Shown here in pieces: positions 49,297-60,727 of a stretch of 64,000 nt of DNA (the first letter of the stretch is position 1; every line of letters begins with the position of its first letter). The stretch is from Symsagittifera roscoffensis (Eukaryota; Xenacoelomorpha; Acoela; Convolutidae). The notes under the pieces were generated by a model that was not told the DNA's origin, searched no databases, and worked only from the letters and a program-made list of their open reading frames with translations. Both the position numbers and the translations under genes were made by a program. The DNA lies in contig NC_087062.1 in assembly GCF_963678635.1 (NCBI RefSeq), positions 48,099,283 to 48,163,282 of the forward strand, given 5' to 3'.

Positions 49297-50602
49297 TTTA
49301 TTGCCAACTGAAGCAACTCACAGCTCATTAGATTTATTTGAAAAGCCTCCTCTACTCGTTACATTTGAAAATGCGTTCACTCAAAAAATTGGTCCATCTT
49401 ATTCACCTGATGGTCCTATGCTCGAATTTGAAGTTTTAGGAGATAGAAACAACTTTATCGATCTTCAACGAACTCGCTTGGAGATTGTAGCACGCGTTGT
49501 TCAAAATAATGGTAATGTACTGCGAACTCATGCTACAGAGGCAGCACAACGAGACACCCCATATTTGGTTAACAATCCACTTTCATCTTTATTTTCCGAA
49601 TGCACAATGTCCTTGAATGGAGAAAAAATTTCAACAACCAATGCCAATTTTGCCCATAAGAGTTTCATTGAGACCGAATTTTCACATGGTAATGATGCAA
49701 AGAAAACATGGCTTGCTTGTCAAGGTTATTATTATGAAGATAATCCATCAGGTATTGATGGTGCTAATGGGCGAGCTGAAGATGTCGCTGAACGTAAACG
49801 AATCGTAGCTGCATCAACTGAGTTCCGTTTATTTGGTAAAATTGCTTGTGATTTTTTATCATGTGACAAACATCTTATCAGCGGTGTTACAATAAGACTT
49901 TCTCTGAGACGATCTCCTAATGACTTTGTTATCATGTCTGAGCATAGAGATAAACATTACCGTGTTGAAATCACAGAGGCTAACCTATATGTGCGCAAAA
50001 TGACAGTAACCGATTTTGTGCTATCGTCGATAGAAAAAACTCTGTTGAAAACACCCGCAATATACAATTATATTGAAGTTTTACCGAGAACTTTTTTGGC
50101 CACAACTGGTGTGCAAAGCTGGCGACAAGAAGACGTTTTTGCCAAAGAGCCAGTTCGTCGAATGATTTTAGCAATGAGCTCGAATACAGCATACCTGGGA
50201 ACTAACCGAACAAACCCGTTTCATTATCAAAAATTTCAGCTGAATGAAATCATTGTTTACCGAAACGGTCTGCCCATTGCAGGAACTCCTGTGTCAACGA
50301 CTGATAACAAAAGAATATACTATAACACATTGGAAGCTCTAGACTTTGTTTTCAACAATAGTCATGGAATCAGTTTGGCTAATTATCACAATCATTATAT
50401 TATGGCATTTGATCTCACATCTACTCAGGAGGCTTCACATGACTTTATTCATCCTGAATTGACCAATTGCACCATTTCAGTAGAACTGAAGTTTGATGCA
50501 CCGCTGGGGGAAAATGTAGAGTTACTTTTCATGGGAGAGCGTGCATCAACAGTTTACGTGCGTTCCGATAGAAAAATAGCTAAAAACACTCTAATGAGTT
50601 GA
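49286..50602 (+). CDS. Major capsid protein (double jelly-roll)
   Basis: 438 codons; its ATG overlaps the pX-like stop by 11 bases. Features include FEVLGDRNNFIDLQRTRLEI, PLSSLFSECTMSLNGEKIS and YRVEITEANLYVRKM, the pattern of the Polinton hexon-like capsid protein. It would form the icosahedral shell. The frame is intact. Confidence 0.85.
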   Translation: MISNLLPTEATHSSLDLFEKPPLLVTFENAFTQKIGPSYSPDGPMLEFEVLGDRNNFIDLQRTRLEIVARVVQNNGNVLRTHATEAAQRDTPYLVNNPLSSLFSECTMSLNGEKISTTNANFAHKSFIETEFSHGNDAKKTWLACQGYYYEDNPSGIDGANGRAEDVAERKRIVAASTEFRLFGKIACDFLSCDKHLISGVTIRLSLRRSPNDFVIMSEHRDKHYRVEITEANLYVRKMTVTDFVLSSIEKTLLKTPAIYNYIEVLPRTFLATTGVQSWRQEDVFAKEPVRRMILAMSSNTAYLGTNRTNPFHYQKFQLNEIIVYRNGLPIAGTPVSTTDNKRIYYNTLEALDFVFNNSHGISLANYHNHYIMAFDLTSTQEASHDFIHPELTNCTISVELKFDAPLGENVELLFMGERASTVYVRSDRKIAKNTLMS

Positions 50603-50615
50603 CTCGGTGAAAAAA

Positions 50616-51053
50616 ATGGACAATTTACAGATTACTGAGCTTATTCACCGATGCAAGCATTTGAAACATCGATTTTGTGGCATTTTTCCCGCTAACTTAG
50701 CATTTAATTCAATATTGAAACGTGACAATACTTTCATGATAGTGAACGCATCAAACTCAGACCAGCCAGGAACTCATTGGTTACTGTTTGCTCAAGCTGG
50801 TGGTCAAATTTTTTTTGCAGATCCTCTTGGACGAAGCCTACACAACTATCCACATGTATACAAAAATATGAGACGTTCTATCCATGAGGGAAACCAAATA
50901 CTGATGAATAAGCCAATCCAATCAGCTAACTCGGTCTTGTGCGGACTTTATTGTATTTATGTTGCTCATGTTATAATTTCATCTAAATTTCCTATAGGTT
51001 TCAAGGTTAATGACCATGACATGATGCGTTTTGCTAAACATATGATGTTATAA
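50616..51053 (+). CDS. Adenain-like maturation cysteine protease
   Basis: 145 codons. Catalytic set visible: His54 (GTHWLLF), Asp69 (FFADPLG), Gln102 and Cys109 (NSVLCGLYC). Length is shorter than adenovirus protease (about 204) but typical for Polintons. It processes capsid precursors. The start at 50616 is the first ATG, 14 bases after the MCP stop. Confidence 0.88.
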   Translation: MDNLQITELIHRCKHLKHRFCGIFPANLAFNSILKRDNTFMIVNASNSDQPGTHWLLFAQAGGQIFFADPLGRSLHNYPHVYKNMRRSIHEGNQILMNKPIQSANSVLCGLYCIYVAHVIISSKFPIGFKVNDHDMMRFAKHMML

Positions 51054-51170
51054 CTTTGTGATACTGATGCATTTCTTTAATGATTTATAATTTATTTTTA
51101 AGAAAAAAACATGTTTTATGGTTGCTAGAACACTTGCCTCTGGCGTTATCGCAGGCTCTAAAAACCGTTT

Positions 51171-51806
51171 TCAGAGTTTAAATTTTTTTTCCATTATAAA
51201 TTTAACAAACAAAGTATTTGAATCAATCTCTAAACGACCATAACCACTCAAAATGATATCAATAATTTTAGAAAACTCGGCGGCATTATCACCATTCAAA
51301 ATATGAATGAAGCGTTCAATTGTTACATTAGTGATTAAATCAGTTTGAGTTTGAATGGATCGAGTTTGTGAAGCAAAGCAAACTTGTGGCAATCTTCTTC
51401 GTAGAGAAGCACCACCAATGTCAGTTGAGTTGATAATAGAATTGTTGTAGTTGACAGCAATTTTTAATTTTTCCATCAGGGGTCCCGATAGGTGAAGTTT
51501 ACTGCAACCCAATATTAGATGCTTGAAAGATGAGAGTAGACAAGGTACAACGAAAGTGGTTGAGGTCATCTTTTTCACTACGTCGACACAATCCTTGGTT
51601 ACTTCGATGAGAACATGGATGTGGGGATGGTCATTGTCGAGCAATTGGGCGCAAGACTCGTTCTGAATTGAGTGGGTTGCAAATGCAAAATTTGTGTTTA
51701 GAGGGAGTTGTGAGGCGTCGGGTTCGTTGTTCAGAATAAAAAATTTAAAATTTTTTCGAAATTTTTTAAAAAATTCAGGCGACTGCTCATACATTGCTTC
51801 AACCAT
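51171..51806 (-). CDS. Minus-strand protein with possible HUH motif
   Basis: 211 codons from ATG at 51806. KFFILNNEP (residues 21-29) and HPHIHVLIEV (60-69, with H62-I-H64) resemble motifs 1 and 2 of HUH-type Rep or NS1 nucleases. No clear catalytic Tyr-x-x-Lys could be fixed; YNNSI is a weak candidate. The C-terminal half is helical. It may be a replication initiator, a remnant, or an unrelated protein with a chance His-x-His. Convergent with the protease gene. Confidence 0.45.
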   Translation of the reverse strand: MVEAMYEQSPEFFKKFRKNFKFFILNNEPDASQLPLNTNFAFATHSIQNESCAQLLDNDHPHIHVLIEVTKDCVDVVKKMTSTTFVVPCLLSSFKHLILGCSKLHLSGPLMEKLKIAVNYNNSIINSTDIGGASLRRRLPQVCFASQTRSIQTQTDLITNVTIERFIHILNGDNAAEFSKIIDIILSGYGRLEIDSNTLFVKFIMEKKFKL

Positions 51807-51854
51807 TCTGCTGGTTAAATCAAATTATTCAAACGTTTTTTTTTTGTTTCTGTT

Positions 51855-52289
51855 TCAGGCAACTCTACACTTTTTATTATTCGAGTATTCATCATCCGCA
51901 TCGTTTTCATCGCCACTTTCAGCACATTCTTTTTTGGGAGGGACTAATCGTTTTGACGTGTATCGTCTTTTATGATGTTTATCATTCACAGCTGAGGAGG
52001 ATGAGGAGGAGGAGGAAGAAGATGAAGTCTTTTCGCCAGTTTGTTTTTTAACCAATTTTTTAATCTTTGAATAATTATCTGCCAAACAATCAAATTCTCT
52101 TGTCGTTAAGGTCACTGCTTGATAACATTTAAATACACCATCTTCATTCTTTTTATATAACTTAACTGTGATATATGTACCCGTTTTGTCAAAAGTTTTC
52201 CTTCCAACCCGTACAATGCGTTTTTCTCCCGAAGATATATCTTGAAAATCATCGTAAAAGTCTGTATCATTTTCTAGCGACGAGTACAT
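51855..52289 (-). CDS. Second PC4-like protein
   Basis: 144 codons from MYSSLENDT (an open frame extends to 52376 without an ATG). Residues about 25-80 follow the PC4 pattern (VGRKTFDKTGTYITVKLYKK, AVTLTTREFDCLADNYSKI). A poly-Ser stretch and a Lys/Arg-rich, acidic tail follow. It is distinct from the 114-residue PC4-like protein on the plus strand. Probably in one transcript with the 211-residue gene, 49 bases downstream. Confidence 0.6.
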   Translation of the reverse strand: MYSSLENDTDFYDDFQDISSGEKRIVRVGRKTFDKTGTYITVKLYKKNEDGVFKCYQAVTLTTREFDCLADNYSKIKKLVKKQTGEKTSSSSSSSSSSSAVNDKHHKRRYTSKRLVPPKKECAESGDENDADDEYSNNKKCRVA

Positions 52290-52930
52290 AGTGGTGGTGG
52301 TAACGGTAGTGACTTGTTGGTTCAACTGTTTTATGATAGAATGAAATGAATAATGAATTGGATAGAAGATAAACAAATATCTGTGGATTTACTTTTATGG
52401 CGCCCCTTCAGCCTATAGCGGGAGAATTTAATTAGTTTTTGCAATTGGATTTGTATAAGATAAAAGCGTGTTTATTGCATCTGTCATTTCTGTCTGGAAA
52501 GCACTTGAATGGGTCATAAATCTCAGTTAATGTTACATGTCGGCATACATGTACTCACTTTGAAGTGGAGATAGCTTTCGGTTGAATCTGTCTGGCAAAT
52601 TCCCGTTTTAGCTCATAAATCTCAACGTTTTTACCCTGGCGGCATGCATGTTATCTCTTTGAAGTGTAAAATTTTTGTCATTTTGTGCTTAGGGTATCAT
52701 AAAAAGGCGCCATGCTGTTTCTTTGAAGTATAGATTTTCAAAGCGTTCACATTTCTTCTTTAATTGCAAAAGCCCTGAAAACATATTAAAATTTCACAAA
52801 ACCAGATTTATGGTAATTGGCTAAATCTTAGACCACCAGCAATAAAAAAACTAAAAGTGGTAGGTCAAACTAAATCTACTCACTATTTTTATTCAATCTC
52901 TCAAAATCAGTCAATACAAAATTTTCAACG
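52290..52930. promoter_or_regulatory. Divergent spacer with about 99 bp tandem repeats
   Basis: Lies between the minus-strand PC4-like gene and a plus-strand gene. A unit with CATAAATCTCA, then GGCATRCATGT, then TTTGAAGTG recurs at about 52515 and 52614, with a weaker third at 52695-52730. May be a shared promoter or replication control region. Confidence 0.5.
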
Positions 52931-53599
52931 ATGGCAACTCCACTGCAAATCATTTCAATTAATTCTCTTGAAAGAGCTATATTATACCAAACTTATACCA
53001 GAGATTCTATCGTAGTGGTTCAACAGGAACGGAAAATGCGTCATCGAAAAACAAGTCCTTTCAACGATCTTGATCCAGGAAGCAGAGAATTCGATGAATG
53101 GGTCACTAAAAACCATATGATGTTACCCAACTATTTGCTAGATCAAATTGGTATCCTCATACAAAACAGAAAACAGGTCTACGAGAGTTGCTGTGTGACT
53201 GAATCGTATCCTGCGCTGAAGCGCACAGATATTCAAGACCCTACTTGCCTTGATCGTTCACCGAGAAAAATACTGTTTAACTATGATTGCCAATCGATCC
53301 CCTTTTACGAAAATCAGGAAGGATCCATTAGAGATTTAGCAGAGCGAGAAAGCTACTGGAACATTGAGTCGATTGAATCACCAGATTCAACAGAGAAAAA
53401 AGATGAGGACCAGCAGACGCCCAAAACCCCAATAAAACCGGATATTTTTTCAATCACTCAACAACAGCAGCAGCATACTTCTTCTACTTCTTCTTCCGGC
53501 AGTCAAAGTCCCACTGCACCAAACTTAGTGGCTGAGACGCCTCCTATCAATGCTTGCTTTGCGCCGAAAAAACGGAAACTGCAATTTAGAGATCTCTGA
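52931..53599 (+). CDS. Unknown Maverick protein with NLS
   Basis: 222 codons. N-terminal half looks folded (YLLDQIGILIQNRKQVYESC). The C-terminal half is low-complexity (Asp/Glu/Lys, Gln run, Ser run) and ends with PKKRKLQFRDL, a basic nuclear-localisation-like motif. No family is recognised. Confidence 0.55.
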   Translation: MATPLQIISINSLERAILYQTYTRDSIVVVQQERKMRHRKTSPFNDLDPGSREFDEWVTKNHMMLPNYLLDQIGILIQNRKQVYESCCVTESYPALKRTDIQDPTCLDRSPRKILFNYDCQSIPFYENQEGSIRDLAERESYWNIESIESPDSTEKKDEDQQTPKTPIKPDIFSITQQQQQHTSSTSSSGSQSPTAPNLVAETPPINACFAPKKRKLQFRDL

Positions 53600-55268
53600 A
53601 AACTCAAAAAAAACTTTGTTTCCACCGAGAGTGCACCAGTTTGGGGGTTTATTATTTAGTTTGATAAGTTTTTATTATTGTGGCTGAATCTTTGTTTACG
53701 TTTTGCTTATGATTTTTTTCTAATTTAAAGTTTGCTTTGTGATTTTCAATCAATAGAAAGGAAATAAAAACAACAGAAAAAATTAATAGAAAAAAAAATC
53801 AAAATAACTTTAAAAAGTCGGCATAAAAGTCTAAAAGTATAAATTTTGATAAATTTCTCGTCAAATCCAACTTAATTATATCAGTTTTTTTAATGCTCAT
53901 TTCGAAAAATCAAAAAAAAATAAACTGAATACTCTTCCTAAGATTTTATCTAATGATGTTGAAACAAAAAACATAAAAATGTTTTTGTTATGTTTTTTCA
54001 TAATAGTTTTCCAAATATAAATATTAACACAGAAAAAGATAAAGAGAGAGAGAGAGAGAGAACCCCATTATTATAAACCCCATTATTATCCCTTTTGGGA
54101 TATAGCTTTTTCAAAAGAAAGCTATTTATGGATGGGTCCAGCAATTCTGCCGGTTAATCAACCATAGTTACTTTTGGCTCTTTACACTCTCTGTTTTTGT
54201 TTTTTTTTCTCTCTCTCTCTAATATGTCTACAGCCTGGTGGGGTTAGCCAGGACTCTTAGGAGTAGACTTTAGAGAGTGTATGAGCCAGTATAAAGCATT
54301 ATATATAATAAAATTACATGTCTATAACAGATTTCACGTTTAATAATACTCATTTTCAGGTTAAAATGGTTAAAAAATTCAAAATATGTTTTTTTCTCGA
54401 TTTTTCAACATGGGTTACAACCCTGTCCAATAAATCACGACAAATTGATTGGACCAGGTTTCATTGGATTTGGAGACAAAAAAGTTTTTTGGTAATTTTT
54501 ATTTTTTTTTTCACTGCAAGAATATGTACTAAAAAAGAAATATCTCAAATTTTTGAACCGACATTTTAGTGGGGCAAGCATTTCAGAGGTTCCTAATGAA
54601 TAGCACTGCCGGGTAGTTATTGCCTACTGTACCAAACGGCCCTGCATCAATCTTTTGATGAACTATATGTGAAATTTGTCATAGAATACTAATTTATTTG
54701 AGAAATGAACAAAATTTTCAACTACCCTTTATCATTTTTGTCAGGTATGTTCGACTTGACTTGATTGGTGGGTCTTCCTTGCTTGACTTGATTGGTGGGT
54801 TACCATTTTGGTTGAAACAAAAAAACTTGGCAAAAAAATTCAAATATATTTTCAATATTTAGTCAAGTTGACTAAATAGGGAAGTTGATAATAGCAGTGG
54901 GTGTTAACATTCACACACTTTAGGTAAAAGAAATAACATTCCCGGGTTGATCCCTTTATGGAATTGTCAGCTACTCTAACCACAAGTATTTATGCTGTTT
55001 AATACAGTTGAGTCATTTACCCAATATCGAATTGACAGTCATTTCATAAAACCACATAAAGCCCCAAAACTACAACCACTTTAAAGCCACTGTTGATTTT
55101 ATGCTTCACCCACGTAATTGAATTTAATTAATTGAGTCTTGATCCAAATTTTGTTTTTGAAAAACTTTTCACTTCTCGCTTTTGCTTTGTCGAAATCAGC
55201 TTTGGTAAAACTTGAAAAATTTCTTGAAAAGAATTCTTCTTTCCTGAACACTCAATCTTGAACCAACA
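53600..55268. other. 1.7 kb AT-rich spacer upstream of PolB
   Basis: Contains an AG microsatellite (54042-54061) and a CT run (54209-54220) as inverted arms, a 15 bp AACCCCATTATTAT direct repeat (54060-54090), and two copies of CTTGACTTGATTGGTGGGT near 54750-54805. An 83-codon frame at 54318 is not convincing. No gene supported. Confidence 0.5.
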
Positions 55269-58200
55269 ATGCCTAACTCAAGTGGAAAACAGACACCAGT
55301 CATTTGTTCGACCTGCTCGAAAGTCTTTAGTTCACCAAGGAACTTGAGACTACATGAACAAAATATCCATAAGATATTCGCAGCCCCACCGCCACCAACT
55401 AAATGTGACGAATGTCGAGAATCCTTCAGCTCGCTGGCAGAAGCTAGGGAACATGTCGAGCTAGCTCACAACGTCTCAACTGATAGTCTTTGTATCTACT
55501 GTCATACAATCTTCCTCTCCGTTGAGAAGTTCCGGCAACATATGTCGAAAAACCATCAACTACCCATTTGGACTCCCGGAAATGAGGTGAGAACATCATC
55601 TGCTCCAACTGAATCTGCGTTTAGGGGAAAGTTAAGACGATACGAGTTGAGCGTTAAGGAGGATGAATTGGATCTGATGAATGTAATCATGCGAAACAAA
55701 GAGGAAATTGATGCGTTGATAGACGAAAGAGTGCATGAAGGACCCTGTAAATTTCAACTGCATGTGGACGTGAGTATGATTAAGTTCTCGAGCGATACAA
55801 ACGAAACTGGTGACGGGGAGTTACGCCACGAGAAGACCATGTTATATCTGAATTCTAAGATGATCAATGTCTTCTTCAATGGAATCGAGAAAGAGACATA
55901 TTTGGAAATGATTGAGCATATGGTCAATGCCATCAACACGTTCGCTTCCCATGGTAGCGGTTGGATTGTGGAGCGCATTGAAAAGCTGGCTGTAAGTTTT
56001 GCAGCATTTTCTCCTATCCGTGCTGGCTCATACATTGACCTTCCCGATTCATTGAAACCGGTGAAACAGAGTTTCACCAACATTAAAACGAGAAACGATC
56101 AGAAGTGCTTTCTATACTGCTTTGTGGCCGCGTACCATGATCGATATTCAGAGACCACGACTGCTCTTTATCCTGCTGCCCAAAGCTACCAACATCGAAA
56201 CAAACTGAAAAATTACAAGCTCTCCCAAGAACATGTTGTGAAAATTGAAGGCTGGTACGAGATTCCAATGGGACTATATGATATTGACCGATTTGAACAA
56301 CTTAACAACTGTCAAGTCAATGTATTCCGGTGAGCATTGATTTTTTTTTTGACAAAACATTTGTTTAATCATGTATAACACATTACGTTCATCCAGAAAC
56401 CCGAGCACTCAATTGTTTGTTTTCATTAGGTACAAAGAAGGTGAATTGCTACCTTTGAGAGTGTCCAGCAAATACTCAAGTGATCTATGTGTTGACCTAC
56501 TACTACTCAGCAACGGACAGACTCATCACTATGTGCTGATCACTGATTTGATGAGGGTGGTGGAATATGTGCGTGGAAAACTACACCGAGACCGAAACCA
56601 AATTTGCCGCAAACGCTTCCATACATGTTCATCCATCGATACACTACAAAGGCACCAGGAAATGTGCTACCAAGACGAGGGAGTGGTAATCACTATGCCA
56701 AAACCGGGAAAGGACACTCATCGTTTCAAAAATTTAACTGCCCGCTGGTATATACCGAGAGTTATTTACTTTGACCTCGAATCGCTACTACTACCCGTAT
56801 ACGGACCGCAACCCGACCCCGAAAAATCTAGCACCCAAACACTAGAGATTCATCAACCATGCGGTTACGCTCTGGCCGTTGTTGAATTTGGGAAGCGTGA
56901 AGTTTTAAAGTTTGAACTGAAGAGAGGAGAAAATGTTATGAAGGAATTGATCGCCTCGCTCGAATCTTTGGCAAAACAAATATACCTCGAAAAACGAAAA
57001 TATTACACGTTCACTGGCACACCAAGTTGCACGCGTGAAGAAGCGCACACTTGTTGGATATGTGAAACAGAATTTGCTGACAATGACCAAGTTGTACTTG
57101 ATCACTGTCACTATACCAACAAGTTCTTGGGGTGGGCGCATAACGAATGCAATATCAATCGAAAAACGGCGAACTATATACCCGTAATAGCGCATAACTT
57201 GTCAAACTATGATCTGCATTTCATTATAAAAGCGCTCTCAAACAGTAACCCCGAAAACACTTACTCAGTGATCCCTTCCACTGAGGAGAAGTATATATCA
57301 CTCACTATGTCGGTTTATATCAAATCATACACCGATAAAAACGGAAAACTCAAAAAAGTGTATGAAAATCTACGTTTCATAGACTCCTATAAATTCATGC
57401 TGTCCCCCCTTTCAAAACTCGTCGAATACTTGCCGGAAGAAAAGTTTTTCCTACTGGAAAATTACTTTGAAGAACTTGGTTACTCATCAGAACAGATAGC
57501 ATTGCTAAAACAAAAAGGTTTCTACCCGTATTCATACTTTAGTAGTTTTGAAAAGTTTCGAGAAACCCGACTGCCACCTAGAAAAATGTGGAGCAACACT
57601 TTACAGGGAGGGGAAATAAGTGTTTCGAAAAATCAGTACAACCATGCCATTAAAGTTTTCGCCGAAATGAAATGCGCATCACTAGGCGAGTACCATGATG
57701 TATACCTAGCAACGGACGTACTACTACTCGCTTCAGTATTCGAAGCCTTTCGTGAAGTTTGTTACGAAACGTACGGATTAGATTGTGCATGCTACTTCAC
57801 GGCTAGTAACCTCTCGGGCGATGCATTCTTAAAAGTCTGCAATGCAGACCTCAAGTTACTTACTGAAAGGGAGCATTTGAACATGGTTCAAAAAATGATA
57901 CGGGGAGGGATGTCATCGATATATGCACGCCGTTTTTTTAAAGCCAACAACAAATACCTCGAAGACTACAATCCTGAAGAGCCCTCTAGCTATCTATTGA
58001 ATATAGACGCTAACAATTTATACGGGGGTATTATGAAACACTGTCCCCTTCCCATCAAAGATTTCTCAATAGTTGAGGAAAGTCTCGAATTTATTTTGCA
58101 AACCGACGATAAATCTGAGTGGGGATACATTTTGGAAGTGGATCTCAGTATACCTGAAGAACTTCAAGATTACTTTGCAGACTACCCTCTAGCCCCCTCA

Positions 58201-60069
58201 CGTGAAGTTATCGGCACGGATAAACTAAGTAATGAGCAAATACAGATGTTAGGGGAGATGGGGTCACGTCGCTACCAAAGGTACCAAAACTGGTTCAAAC
58301 ATTAGATCCAAAGGAAGGCTACGTTCTGCACTACCTCACATTAAAACTCTACATAGAACTAGGCTTAAGAGTTACCAAATTGATTAAGGTCTTAAAATTT
58401 CGTCAAGGTAGATGGATGGAGCCCTTTGTCGATTTAAACACTCAATTGAGAATGTCAGCGCGCAACAAATTTGAAGAGAACTTTTACAAGCTCATCGTAA
58501 ATTCAGCATTCGGTAAAACTATGGAATCAAAACTAGGACGCAAAAAACTAGAAATTATTAGAAATGAAAGAGAATTGCTTCAAAAAACAGCTTTGAACAC
58601 GATGAAAAGCTTCCAGATAATCGACGAGGAAGTTGCTACTGTTTGTTTTGCTGTAACGAGTATTTTGTGGGACAAACCCATGATAATTGGTGCAAGTATT
58701 TTGGATTTGTCGAAAAGATTCATGTTTTACTTTCATTATCGGCAAATGAAAGCAAGCATGAACCTTGAACTGCTATACAGTGACACAGATTCGTTTATTT
58801 ATGCGATAAAAACCGAAGACGTATACGCAGATCTGCAAAAACTGACCGATAGTTTCGATTTTTCCAACTACCCAAGCGATCACTTCTTATTCAGCAATGT
58901 GAATAAGAAGGTTGTATTGAAATTTAAGGACGAGGCGGCGGGAAAAATCATTGCAGAATTCATCGCGTTGAAACCAAAGCTCTACTCGTTGAAATATGCA
59001 GGTTAGTATTAAAAAAAGCACCTCTCCAAGTCCCCTCCATTTCTTTACATTAAGGGTTCCCTTCATTGGGGTTTTGGATTTTGTTGGGACCAAATTAATA
59101 ACTTTTGTTGATCCCTGTCAATTTAATTAGACATAACTAGCCCTGAAAGGCTCTGATTCTTCATTTAAAAACTTAAAATGAAGAACCATTCATCATTTAA
59201 AATGTTTTAAACAAATACTCACCACAAACGCACTTTTGTAACTTTTGACCTTAACAAATTTAAAATTTTGACATGGAATGATTTTTTGATAATGACACGA
59301 TTTGGAATTTTTATGATTTGGAATGAATTAAGATATTTAAACTTTTTGGAATTTTTATGATTTGGAATGAATTAAGATATTTAATTTTTTTGGAATTGAA
59401 AAAATTGGAATGTTATTAGATATTGAGTCTTCAAAATATTCAAATTTGGGAACCGTTTTCGTTATTAATACTAGAACTGGTCTTACAAAGCTAAAATATG
59501 TTTATGGGCTAATCTTTGTTCTTTATTTAGATTCAACTAGCAAAAGGAGTGCAAAAGGAGTAGTACAACACTCCCAGCAGCAACTTACACACCAGAGGTT
59601 CAGGGAAACATTACTGAGTGGAAAAACCCTTCGTATATACAACTACTCAATAAAATCGAAAGCCCATACCAACATAACCATAGCGCAGAACCGAATTGCC
59701 CTTTCACCCTTCGATAGTAAGCGGTTCTTACTATTCGACGGGATAGCTACATTGCCCTTTGGACACAGGTCTACAGAAGAAAATGTGTTCTTCGAGGCCA
59801 TTGCGGAAGAAAGCGAGTGGGCAAACTCACAGTTGACAAATACCCCGATTTATAGCAGCGAAAACAGCGAAAGCTGGCAATCGCCGGAATTCCGGGTCCC
59901 AGATTGGGGCTTTCTTCAAGAAAGCTATACGGAGGAAGAGCTTCAAGAAGAAAGCGCAGCTAGCAGTTCAAGAGACCCTCCGCCTATCAATAATCCATTC
60001 ATTCTAACAGAAGCGTCTGTTCGTTCTAGTCAGAAAAAAAGGAGAAAACTTGATAAAGTTGATCAATAA
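55269..60069 (+). CDS. Protein-primed DNA polymerase B with C2H2 fingers, spliced
   Basis: Exon 1 is 55269-56329, exon 2 56430-59000, exon 3 59531-60069; both junctions keep frame (intron 1 GTGAGC...ATTAG, 100 bp; intron 2 GTTAGT...TTTAG, 530 bp). The N-terminus has three C2H2 fingers (about residues 13-34, 46-67, 75-96). Exo motifs are [15 protein letters not shown] and [12 protein letters not shown], with a CWIC/DHCHY Zn-knuckle insertion. Polymerase motifs are [12 protein letters not shown] (A), [11 protein letters not shown] (B) and YSDTDSFIY (C). The tail ends with RRKLDKVD. Total about 1,390 residues. A 1 bp shift near the G run 58260-58263 breaks exon 2, so the gene is nonfunctional or the base is wrong. 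Replicates the element from its termini. Confidence 0.88.
58258..58310 (+). pseudogene. Frameshift site in PolB exon 2
   Basis: The frame from 56430 ends at 58305, while motif B and C lie in another frame that is open from about 58263. The switch is at or just after GGGG (58260-58263). Consistent with a 1 bp change in a homopolymer. Confidence 0.85.
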
Positions 60070-60487
60070 ATGAAATGATCAATACTTGAAAATGTCGGCC
60101 AAATTGCCTTGTTACTTGGAATTACGGCTGTACATTTGTAAATATAAAACATTCAGCAAACATTGTTTTAAGTTAAATAGACCGGCGCAAAAGAGACTGG
60201 TAATTGCAACTTACCCTTGAAGCAGGAGCGAAGGATTGAAGCAGGAGCGAAGTTTCCCAAAGTAAGCTAATAGTAAGGCTAAAAGAATCAAAATGGTGCA
60301 AGTCGAAATTAAGGGAGACTTGGAAATAAGTTTGAAAATAAAATAAGAAAGAGAAACGAACAATAATTACCAACAATTTTTAAAAGGAAATATGAATGGT
60401 ACTTTATGTAAACTCATATTTATATGAACGAAAAGGATTAGCTTTTAGATAAAAATAAGCGAAAAAACCGCAGCCGGATATACCCAT
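60070..60487. other. Spacer between PolB and right terminus
   Basis: No gene. A 17 bp unit TTGAAGCAGGAGCGAAG is tandemly repeated (about 60217-60252). Confidence 0.5.
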
Positions 60488-60727
60488 ACTTATTTAGTGG
60501 TGGGAAAGTTTGGAAGGGATTAAATTTAACCACCGCGCGAAAATAAATACCAAAGTATTTTGTCTGTCGGGTGTCCTTAGAGAGGGGTCTTTTTATTTCG
60601 GGCAGGGTACTTTGGGGTCTTTAAAAAAGATGGTCCTTTTGGACCCTACTTTTGGTAGGACCCCAAAGACCCCTACCGTCGAAAAGACCCCCCCCCCTAA
60701 GGACACACGGCGGATTACAATACTACT
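60488..60727 (-). repeat. Right terminal inverted repeat
   Basis: Reverse complement of 35162-35408 with minor indels. The branched hairpin and both tip arms are conserved. Followed directly by GGCGAC. Confidence 0.92.

Larger units (their letters stand above)
35162..60727 (+). mobile_element. Maverick/Polinton element with duplicated left arm
   Basis: A virus-like DNA transposon defined by inverted termini (AGTAGTATTG...CAATACTACT), 6 bp target duplication, retroviral-type integrase, protein-primed PolB, packaging ATPase, adenain-like protease and two capsid proteins. Its 25.6 kb span includes a second left terminus at 42484. Counting from there the element would be 18.2 kb, the usual Polinton size (15-20 kb). 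A 200-N gap interrupts the left copy. Confidence 0.95.

Noticed and set aside
54042..54220. AG and CT microsatellites as element termini
   Set aside because: Simple repeats can be complementary by chance; no target duplication flanks them.
54318..54569. 83-codon open frame in the PolB upstream spacer
   Set aside because: AT-rich, Phe/Ile/Lys-biased composition, no neighbours in register, no motif.
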